From DASUMP01 sp036277635 (GTDB lineage Bacteria > Actinomycetota > Acidimicrobiia > IMCC26256 > PALSA-610): 5,701 nt of DNA. The notes beneath the pieces are model-generated. The model was not told the origin of the DNA. It saw nothing but the letters and a program-made list of their open reading frames with translations, and did not search any database. The stretch lies in NCBI GenBank assembly GCA_036277635.1, contig DASUMP010000265.1, forward strand, positions 1 through 5,701, written 5' to 3'. A program made the translations under genes and the position numbers. Numbering within the stretch: position 1 is the stretch's first letter; every line of letters begins with the position of its first letter. Positions 1-5,434 of the stretch are shown here, piece after piece.

Positions 1-1
1 G

Positions 2-280
2 GCGTTCACCACCTTCGTGTTGTTCCAGGTCTTCAACGCGCTGTGCGCGCGCAGCGAGACCGCGAGCGTGTTCACGAGGGACACGTTGCGCAACGGCAAG
101 CTGTGGGCCGCGCTCGCCGCCGTCGTCGTGCTGCAAGCCGCGGCCGTGCACGTCGACGTTGTCCAAGACATCTTCGGGACCGTCGACTTCACCCTCTGGG
201 ACTGGGTGCTGACCACCGCGGTCGCGAGCACCGTGCTGTGGTTCGACGAGGTCCGTAAGGCGTTGGCGCGCCGTGGTTGA
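2..280 (+). CDS. P-type cation-transporting ATPase, C-terminal fragment (probably Ca2+-type)
   Basis: This is the last ~92 codons of a gene whose start lies left of the window; the frame is open from base 2 to a TGA at 278-280. The fragment matches the Cation_ATPase_C region of P2-type ATPases, membrane helices M8 to M10. It begins with the end of M8 (FQVFNALCARSE), followed by a polar loop, a hydrophobic helix (WAALAAVVVLQAAAVHV), the conserved loop with IFGTVDFTLWDW, and a last helix ending in FDEVRKALARRG. From memory, the order and spacing follow SERCA-type pumps (NALNSLSE, DLTQW, DEILKF). Such pumps use ATP to move Ca2+ or another cation across the cytoplasmic membrane. The catalytic DKTGT and nucleotide-binding parts are outside the window, so the ion is inferred. 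The Gln before VFNAL stands where SERCA has Glu908. The gene overlaps the next one by 8 bases. Confidence 0.9.
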   Translation, partial: AFTTFVLFQVFNALCARSETASVFTRDTLRNGKLWAALAAVVVLQAAAVHVDVVQDIFGTVDFTLWDWVLTTAVASTVLWFDEVRKALARRG

Positions 281-860
281 TCCGGTCCCGCGCGCACCCC
301 TGGGTGAACGGGTGCTGTGGTCGGTCCGCCTCCTGCTCCTCGGGGCCGTCGGCGGCTGCGCCGCGCTCGCGCTGGCCGTCGTGTGGATGGGCACCGTCGA
401 CCTCGTCCACTTCGCCGGCGACATCGCCAGCTACACGACCGACGAGCAGTCGTCGGACGTGCGCAGCGGCCTCGTCGCCGACGTGGTGAAGATCATCGAC
501 GCCTACCTGCTCGCCGCGATCCTCGTCGTCGCGGCGTTCGGTCTCTACGAGCTGTTCGTCGGTCGCCTCGACGCGCGCCGCACCGACGGCGACGCTCCTC
601 GCCTGCTCGTCGCCCGCTCGCTCGACGACCTGAAGGATCGCATCGCCAAGCTCGTCGTGCTGATCCTGGTCATCGAGCTCTTCCAGCGCGCCTTGTCGGT
701 CGACATCGACGAAGCAGCCGATCTCCTCGCGCTCGGCGGCGCCATCGCCCTGGCCAGCGTCGCGCTCGTCTTGCCCACCTTGGCCGACGCCGTGAAGGCG
801 CGGCCCACGCCGGCAACGCCGGCGCCGTCGCTCTCGCCGACGCACGACCACGCGACCTGA
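273..860 (+). CDS. UPF0114 (YqhA) family membrane protein
   Basis: A 195-residue membrane protein of the UPF0114/YqhA family, whose molecular role is not established. Four hydrophobic segments are visible at about residues 17-39, 68-94, 123-141 and 149-168. Family-type features are the second-helix block IIDAYLLAAILVVAAFGLYE (residues 74-93), the following FVGRLDARR and the block SLDDLKDRIAKLVVLILVIE (116-135). The tail (177-190) is rich in Pro, Thr and Ala, and the protein is longer than the 164-residue E. coli YqhA, mainly because of this tail and the loop around residues 50-66. The start is a GTG at 273 overlapping the ATPase end. Upstream AAGG at 257-260 is too far away to be a convincing ribosome site, so translational coupling to the ATPase is likely; a GTG at 312 is an alternative start. 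The overlap suggests the protein works with, or is at least made with, the cation pump. Confidence 0.88.
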   Translation: MVDPVPRAPLGERVLWSVRLLLLGAVGGCAALALAVVWMGTVDLVHFAGDIASYTTDEQSSDVRSGLVADVVKIIDAYLLAAILVVAAFGLYELFVGRLDARRTDGDAPRLLVARSLDDLKDRIAKLVVLILVIELFQRALSVDIDEAADLLALGGAIALASVALVLPTLADAVKARPTPATPAPSLSPTHDHAT

Positions 861-965
861 TCCGGCACCCACTCGGGTCGGATGCGTGTTCGACCGGGCC
901 TTTGCACTCTGCCCGAGCGAGTGCCAAGCGGCGGACGCTGTTCAGGCTCAGCGAGGGGAGTTGCC
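861..965. other. Intergenic gap, likely holds the promoter of the four-gene operon
   Basis: This 105-base stretch separates the UPF0114 gene from the hydrolase gene and is the largest gap in the window. No clear -10/-35 pair is readable; TTGCAC at 902-907 resembles a -35 hexamer but nothing like TANNNT stands 16-18 bases after it. An inverted repeat (GCACTC 904-909, GAGTGC 919-924, 9-base loop) could be a weak hairpin or operator half-sites; it has no T-run. An in-frame ATG at 882 would extend the hydrolase by 28 residues, but it lacks a ribosome site and the extension looks non-conserved. The DosR-type motif that controls mycobacterial acg genes is not seen here. Confidence 0.4.
953..960 (+). 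promoter_or_regulatory. Ribosome binding site of the hydrolase gene
   Basis: The purine run GAGGGGAG lies 5 bases before the ATG at 966. It decides the start in favour of 966 over the upstream in-frame ATG at 882. Confidence 0.75.
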
Positions 966-2573
966 ATGACCGCGGTCACCGAACGCCGCAGCGAACCGCA
1001 TGTCGCGCCCGACGGACCTACTCCGAGAGGCACCGCGCTTCGCTCGACCGAACGGGCGAAGCTCACCAAGGTTCTCCGACGCGGCTGGGACGACGCGCGG
1101 CTGGGTGCAGCAGTCGCGGCAGTCGTCGTGGTCGCCTGGGCCGTCGCCGCCGGCCAATGGATGCCGCGCGGGCCGCTCACGACCGCGCAGACCCTGTGGT
1201 CGCTCGGACTGTCGCTCGTCGTCGGCCTCGCCGCCGGCCTCGCCGCGCGGCGGCGCATCGTGATCCTGGCCGCCCCGATGCTGTTCGCGCTGGTCTTCGA
1301 GTTGCTCCGGATCGATCTCACGGGCCCCACCGTCGACCGACCCCAGTTCAGCACTTACGGCATCCTCGCGGTGGTCGTCGGTCGAGGGTTCTACGCACTC
1401 ACCAGTCTCGTTCCGTTGGCATGGGCCGCTGCCGTCGGCGCGGCAGTCGCCCGACGCGCCGACCCGGCACCGTCACGTCCGCGCACGCGCGTGCGCGCGA
1501 CGTTGCGGGGCGCGCGCGTCTCGGTCACTGCGCTCGTGGGCGTCGCCCTGTTCGCCTTGGCCATCGGCGTGGCCCGGCCCGCGTCCACGGCGGCGATCAC
1601 CGGCCCCGACGGCGAGCCACTCGAGGGGAGCGTCGCCGAACTGATCACCGTCCAGTTGAACGGGCGCGAGCAGCCGCTCATGATCCGCGGGTACGACACC
1701 GACAACCCGGTGTTGTTGTTCCTCGCCGGCGGACCCGGTGGCTCCGAGCTCGGAGCCATGCGTCGACACCTCCCCGGCCTCGAGGAGCACTTCACGGTGG
1801 TGACCTGGGATCAGCGCGGCACGGGCAAGGCGTACCCGCAGCTCGACCCGACCGACACGATCACGCTCGACGGCTACGTCGACGACACGGTCGCAGTCAC
1901 CGACTATCTGCGCGAGCGTTTCGGCACCGACCAGATCTTCGTTGCGGGGCAGTCGTGGGGATCGACGCTCGCAGTGCTCGCCGTCCAGCAGGCGCCCGAC
2001 CGATACCGGGCGCTGATCGGCGTCGGCCAGATGGTGAGCCAACTCGAGACGGACCGGATCTTCTACGCCGACACCTTGCGGTGGGCACGAGAGACCGGTC
2101 GTACGGGTCTCGTCGACGACCTCGTCGCTATCGGGCAACCGCCGTACGACCGCATGCTCGATTACGAGACCGCCCTCAGCCACGAGCACGAGGTCTATCC
2201 GTACGACAACTCCCCGAACCACGAGGGCGAGGGCGGGTTCTCCGAGAACTTCATGGTCGACGAGTACTCGCTGGTCGAGCAGGTGCACCTGCTCGCCGGG
2301 TTCATGGACACCTTCGCCGCCCTGTACCCCCAGCTACAGGACATCGACTTCCGCCGCACCGCCACGGAGCTGCCCGTACCGGCGTTCTTCGTGCAAGGCG
2401 CACACGAAGCCGACGGTCGCCAGCAGCCGTTCCAACAGTGGTACTCGACACTGCGAGCACCCGCGAAGGATGTCGTCTACCTCGACACGTCGGGTCACCG
2501 ACCGATGTTCGAGCAACCCGATGCGTTCATCGCCTACCTGGTCGACACCGTCCTCCCCCGGACCGCGAGCTGA
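966..2573 (+). CDS. Membrane-anchored alpha/beta-hydrolase (proline iminopeptidase-like, peptidase S33 type)
   Basis: A 535-residue protein with a membrane domain in front of an alpha/beta-hydrolase. The charged N-terminus (1-44) is followed by hydrophobic segments at about 45-63, 78-93, 98-115, 130-162 and 186-204; Arg-rich stretches at 95-97 and 163-184 fit the cytoplasmic side. By the positive-inside rule the catalytic part (about 215-535) then faces outside. That part shows the S33-type oxyanion motif GGPGGS (255-260), WDQRGTGK (281-288), and the nucleophile elbow GQSWGS with Ser330. The likely His is H511 in SGHRPMFEQP. At the usual acid position, the sequence reads VQGAHEADGR, placing Glu481 where relatives have Asp; Asp483 is the alternative. 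Family members cleave peptides, esters or amides; the substrate here is unknown. It is the first gene of a tight set with an Acg-like flavoprotein and an ABC exporter, suggesting processing or detoxification of the exported compound at the cell surface. Fold and family are clear, but the exact activity is not. Confidence 0.9.
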   Translation: MTAVTERRSEPHVAPDGPTPRGTALRSTERAKLTKVLRRGWDDARLGAAVAAVVVVAWAVAAGQWMPRGPLTTAQTLWSLGLSLVVGLAAGLAARRRIVILAAPMLFALVFELLRIDLTGPTVDRPQFSTYGILAVVVGRGFYALTSLVPLAWAAAVGAAVARRADPAPSRPRTRVRATLRGARVSVTALVGVALFALAIGVARPASTAAITGPDGEPLEGSVAELITVQLNGREQPLMIRGYDTDNPVLLFLAGGPGGSELGAMRRHLPGLEEHFTVVTWDQRGTGKAYPQLDPTDTITLDGYVDDTVAVTDYLRERFGTDQIFVAGQSWGSTLAVLAVQQAPDRYRALIGVGQMVSQLETDRIFYADTLRWARETGRTGLVDDLVAIGQPPYDRMLDYETALSHEHEVYPYDNSPNHEGEGGFSENFMVDEYSLVEQVHLLAGFMDTFAALYPQLQDIDFRRTATELPVPAFFVQGAHEADGRQQPFQQWYSTLRAPAKDVVYLDTSGHRPMFEQPDAFIAYLVDTVLPRTAS

Positions 2574-2583
2574 CACCGGACAA

Positions 2584-2591
2584 GAAGGAAG
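2584..2591 (+). promoter_or_regulatory. Ribosome binding site of the Acg-like gene
   Basis: GAAGGAAG lies 5 bases before the ATG at 2597, inside the 23-base gap after the hydrolase stop. It fixes this start, although the same frame stays open far upstream. Confidence 0.7.
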
Positions 2592-2596
2592 CAACC

Positions 2597-3649
2597 ATGC
2601 GCAGCGCCACCCGTTACGACCACGCGGCAACGGCCGCACGGCGAGCCGCCCGGCCCGGCGACCGTGACGATCGTGAGTTGATCCGTCTGGCGACCCTGGC
2701 CGCATCGAGTCACAACACCCAACCGTGGCTGTTCGAGCCGACGCCCGACGCGATCGTCATCCACCCCGACCGCGACCGCCGCTGCCCGGTGGTCGACGCC
2801 GACGACGCACACCTGTATCGCAGTCTCGGCTGCGCCGCCGAGAACATGATCCACGCCGCATCGCTACAGCACCTGGCCGCCGACGCGACCTACGACGACA
2901 CACTCGACGCCGTCGTGGTGCGTCTGACACCCGATCCCGCGCGGCAACCGTCCGACCTCGCCGCCGCGCTCACGACGCGGCAGTGCACACGCGCTACGTA
3001 CGACGGTCGCCCACTGCACCCTGATCACCTCGAAGCACTCCTCGAGGCCGGCACCGGGACACATGTCACCTGCGAAGTCCGCACGAACGATGCCGACCTC
3101 GGCACCATCAATGAACTCTCCGGACTCGTCGAGGCCGGCAATCGCGCCCAGCTCGGCGACCGCGCGTTCCGGTCGGAGCTCGTCGACTGGCTGCGATTCA
3201 ACCCCTCCATTGCGCTCCGCCGTCGCGACGGCCTCGCCGGTCGCGTGAACGGGCAACCACCGCTTCCGACGCCGGTCGGACGTCTCCTCGCTCCTCTCGT
3301 GATCCGCGCCGACGCCCAGGTCCGGCTCGACCGCGAACGGATCGCGACGTCCGCGGGTGTCGCCGCATTCATCACCGACGACGACGACACCGCGTCGTGG
3401 ATCGAGACCGGACGTTGCTTCGAGCGATTCGCACTGCGAGCGGACCTTCTCGGCGTGCGCACGGCGTTCATCAACCAGCCCATCGAGGTCGCGGAGCTGC
3501 GATCGAAGCTCGCCACCGCACTGAGGACGACGGGGCGACCGCAACTGCTCGTGCGGTTCGGGTACGCCCCGTACGCGCCCTACAGCCTGCGTCGCCCGAT
3601 CGACGATGTCGTGACCACGCGACCGATGGCGAACCGGAGGTACTCGTGA
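2597..3649 (+). CDS. Acg-like nitroreductase-fold FMN-binding protein
   Basis: A 350-residue protein resembling the Acg family (mycobacterial Rv2032/Acg, Rv3131), in which two nitroreductase-type halves are joined in one chain. Visible family blocks are LAASSHNTQPWLFE (34-47), the typical N-terminal flavin-side motif; PVVDADDAHLYRSLGCAAEN (64-83); TTRQCTRATYDGRPL (126-140), matching the RQ-S/T-TR...YDG block; LVDWLRFNPSIALRRRDGL (195-213); SAGVAAFI (252-259); FINQPIEV (291-298); and LLVRFGYAP...SLRRPIDDVV (317-339). Family members bind FMN or FAD; some have little nitroreductase activity and have been proposed to sequester flavin, others may reduce nitro compounds or quinones. No Tat or Sec signal is seen at the N-terminus, so the protein should be cytoplasmic. 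Its stop overlaps the next gene's ATG by one base (TGATG), so it is translationally coupled to the ABC ATPase. The family call is firm; activity and substrate are unknown. Confidence 0.85.
   Translation: MRSATRYDHAATAARRAARPGDRDDRELIRLATLAASSHNTQPWLFEPTPDAIVIHPDRDRRCPVVDADDAHLYRSLGCAAENMIHAASLQHLAADATYDDTLDAVVVRLTPDPARQPSDLAAALTTRQCTRATYDGRPLHPDHLEALLEAGTGTHVTCEVRTNDADLGTINELSGLVEAGNRAQLGDRAFRSELVDWLRFNPSIALRRRDGLAGRVNGQPPLPTPVGRLLAPLVIRADAQVRLDRERIATSAGVAAFITDDDDTASWIETGRCFERFALRADLLGVRTAFINQPIEVAELRSKLATALRTTGRPQLLVRFGYAPYAPYSLRRPIDDVVTTRPMANRRYS
3636..3640 (+). promoter_or_regulatory. Ribosome binding site of the ABC ATPase gene
   Basis: GGAGG lies 8 bases before the ATG at 3649 and within the end of the Acg-like gene. 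It supports the ATG over the in-frame GTG at 3646 and the much longer upstream open frame. Confidence 0.8.
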
Positions 3650-4602
3650 TGACGGCTGCCGTGACAACGATCCGCCGCGCCGATCAACACCGCACGCCAC
3701 CCGCGCCGGCCTTCCCCATCGAGGTGGAGCACCTCACCAAGCGCTACGGCCGACGAGAGGCCGTGCGGGACCTGTCGTTCACCGCGCGACCCGGGAGGGT
3801 CACCGGGTTCCTCGGTCCGAACGGAGCGGGGAAGTCGACCACGATGAAGGTCGTGCTCGATCTGGCGTCCGCTGACGAAGGGGGTGCGAAGATCGGCGGC
3901 TGCCGGTACCGCGACTTGCCCGACCCCTCCGCGACCGTCGGCGCCCTGCTCGAGTCCAACGCGTTCCACCCCGGCCGCAGCGGTCGCCACCACCTGCAGA
4001 TCCTCGCCGACGTTGACGGCATCGACCGGCAGCGTGTGGATGATGTGCTGGCGCTCGTCGGACTCGATGACGCCGGCGACCGTCGGGTCGGCGGCTACTC
4101 ACTGGGCATGCGTCAACGCCTCGGCTTCGCCGGTGCGTTGCTCGGCGATCCGCCCGTGCTCATCCTCGACGAGCCCGCGAACGGTCTCGACCCCAAAGGC
4201 ATCCACGAGATGCGCGACCTGCTGCGCGCGCGAGCCGCCGCTGGGCACACGGTGCTGGTGTCGAGTCACCTCTTGGGTGAGGTTGAGCTGCTCGCCGACG
4301 ACGTGATCGTGGTCAACCGAGGTCGCCTCGTCACCAGCGGTCGACTCGTCGACCTACAAGAAGCCGCAACCCGGGTCCGGTGCTCCGACCCCGCGCGATT
4401 GAGTCAGGTCCTCACGGACTGGGGGGCGGGCGTGGACTCGCAGGGAGCCGTTCTCATTGTGCGAGGCATGGCGATCGACGAGATCGGTGAACGTGCGTTC
4501 GGGAGCGGCATCGTCATCCGCGAGCTCAGTTCACATACCAGCTCGCTCGAAGAGAGATTCCTGCGATGGACCAACATCGCCGAGGAGGTCAGCGCGTCAT
4601 GA
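3649..4602 (+). CDS. ABC transporter ATP-binding protein (DrrA/BcrA type)
   Basis: A 317-residue ATPase subunit of an ABC-2-type exporter, acting on the cytoplasmic face with the permease encoded next. After a Pro/Arg-rich 24-residue leader, the domain begins at VEHLTKRYG. Motifs in order: Walker A GPNGAGKST (56-64, Lys62); the Q-loop region VGALLESNAFHP, where Glu102 stands in place of the usual Gln; signature SLGMRQRLGFA (151-161), a degenerate LSGGQ common in drug and antibiotic-peptide exporters; Walker B VLILDEP with Asp174 and Glu175; D-loop NGLDP (178-182); and switch SSH with His207. The ~85-residue C-terminal extension ending SSLEERFLRWT is typical of the DrrA/BcrA/NatA group. The protein should power export of a hydrophobic drug, lipid or peptide, possibly as self-protection; the substrate is not readable. 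It overlaps the Acg-like gene by 1 base and the permease by 4. Confidence 0.96.
   Translation: MTAAVTTIRRADQHRTPPAPAFPIEVEHLTKRYGRREAVRDLSFTARPGRVTGFLGPNGAGKSTTMKVVLDLASADEGGAKIGGCRYRDLPDPSATVGALLESNAFHPGRSGRHHLQILADVDGIDRQRVDDVLALVGLDDAGDRRVGGYSLGMRQRLGFAGALLGDPPVLILDEPANGLDPKGIHEMRDLLRARAAAGHTVLVSSHLLGEVELLADDVIVVNRGRLVTSGRLVDLQEAATRVRCSDPARLSQVLTDWGAGVDSQGAVLIVRGMAIDEIGERAFGSGIVIRELSSHTSSLEERFLRWTNIAEEVSAS
4582..4588 (+). promoter_or_regulatory. Ribosome binding site of the permease gene
   Basis: GAGGAGG is a near-consensus Shine-Dalgarno 10 bases before the ATG at 4599. It selects that ATG over the in-frame ATG at 4566, which would add 11 charged residues before the natural N-terminus. 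Confidence 0.85.
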
Positions 4603-5366
4603 CCTGGACACGACTTCTCCGGTCCGAGCTCCGCAAGCTGACGACCACCAAGATGCCGTGGGCGTTCTTCGCTGTCCTCGCCACCATGGCGGCAATCAAC
4701 GCGAGTGCTGTGATCTGGGGCACGGACTTCGACGGCAGCAAGACGTTCATCTCCACCGCGGCGGATCAGCGGTCGTTGGTGGCGTTCGCGGCGAACGCGC
4801 TCATGATCGGCGGCCTGTTCGGCGCCATCGCGGTGGCACGCGAGTACTCCCACGGCACGGTGATCCCGACGTTCCTGAGCTCCCCGCGCCGGCACCGCGC
4901 GGTGCTGGCGCAGTTCGCAGCCATCGCCATCGGCGGGGCGATCATCGGGTTCGTCGGCGCGGCGCTGACCGTGCTCGCCATCGCGGCCGCGCTGCCCACC
5001 ACCGAGTTCAGCTTCCTCATCTCGATCGCGGGCGTCGCACAGGTGTGCAGCGCGGCCGCGTACGCAGGAGCCGCCGGTTCCGTCGTCGGCGCCGGCATCG
5101 GCGCGGTCGTGCGCAACACGGGCGGGGCGGTCACCGGCGCAGTGCTCGCGCTCGTCGTGGCACCGCCGATGATCGTGCAACTCGTCAAGGATGCGAGCTC
5201 GTGGGTTCCGGGACCCCTCGCTACTGCACTCTCCGGGGTGAGTGCCGAGGCCGCCGAGGTCGAGTCCCAGGCGAGCGTCGTCGCCGCGATCGTGGCGCTC
5301 GCGTTGTGGGCGCTGGTGCCGGCGTTGGTCGGTCTCCTCTCGGTCGAGCGGCGAGACGTCGCATGA
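4599..5366 (+). CDS. ABC-2-type transporter permease
   Basis: A 255-residue integral membrane protein that forms the channel partner of the preceding ATPase, probably as a homodimer because only one permease gene is present. The N-terminus (MTWTRLLRSELRKLTTTKMP) is the amphipathic, Arg/Lys-rich segment typical of ABC-2 permeases that lies before the first helix. Hydrophobic segments are at about 21-40, 58-79, 101-133 (one long or two short), 140-170, 174-195 and 225-247, consistent with six spans. The motif REYSHGTVIPTFLSSPRRHR (81-100) is the conserved cytoplasmic loop of this group (usually EY..GT....L..P..R) and probably contacts the ATPase. The start ATG lies in an ATGA overlap with the ATPase stop. 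Substrate specificity is unknown. Confidence 0.92.
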   Translation: MTWTRLLRSELRKLTTTKMPWAFFAVLATMAAINASAVIWGTDFDGSKTFISTAADQRSLVAFAANALMIGGLFGAIAVAREYSHGTVIPTFLSSPRRHRAVLAQFAAIAIGGAIIGFVGAALTVLAIAAALPTTEFSFLISIAGVAQVCSAAAYAGAAGSVVGAGIGAVVRNTGGAVTGAVLALVVAPPMIVQLVKDASSWVPGPLATALSGVSAEAAEVESQASVVAAIVALALWALVPALVGLLSVERRDVA

Positions 5367-5434
5367 GGGAGAAGTTCGAGCCCGCCGACGATCTGATGAC
5401 GGCCCAGAGGCGCTTCAGAGCACGACGGTCGTGA
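5363..5434 (+). CDS. Possible 23-residue mini-ORF coupled to the permease stop
   Basis: An ATG at 5363 overlaps the permease stop as ATGA and opens a 23-codon frame ending TGA at 5432-5434. The peptide is charged and starts MREKFEPADD, followed by an Arg-rich end; it has no hydrophobic stretch and I recognise no domain. The ATGA junction copies the one between ATPase and permease, which argues for coupling. Against it, upstream GGCGAG is only a weak ribosome site and the last 20 bases overlap the 3' end of the convergent gene. It may be a real peptide, the stump of a once longer fourth or fifth operon gene, or chance. Confidence 0.2.
   Translation: MREKFEPADDLMTAQRRFRARRS

Noticed and set aside
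902..930. TTGCAC as a -35 element of a sigma-70-type promoter
   Set aside because: No -10-like hexamer occurs at suitable spacing, so I did not call a promoter.
861..965. DosR-type operator expected for an acg gene
   Set aside because: No GGGACTT-like half-site is visible in the gap or just before the Acg-like gene.
189..1354. Long minus-strand frames (189-872 and 545-1354) opposite the UPF0114 and hydrolase genes
   Set aside because: Their composition (Arg/Asp/Glu or Arg/Ser runs) is that of antisense shadows, they have no domain, and the + strand genes are well supported.
1473..2288. 271-codon minus-strand frame opposite the hydrolase domain
   Set aside because: It mirrors highly conserved hydrolase codons such as GGPGGS and GQSWGS; a low-complexity acidic/Arg product without motifs indicates a shadow.
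317..2596. An open frame of more than 2 kb upstream of, and in frame with, the Acg-like gene, giving an apparent 1110-residue protein
   Set aside because: The extra part is very Arg-rich, lies out of frame across the UPF0114 and hydrolase genes, and has no recognisable domain; stops are rare in this frame because of high GC. The Shine-Dalgarno at 2584-2591 fixes the real start.
4404..5188. Minus-strand frames opposite the permease, and the + strand frame 4457-5362
   Set aside because: They are shadows of the permease. Only the last 23 codons of the + strand frame (5363-5434) were kept as a doubtful separate item.
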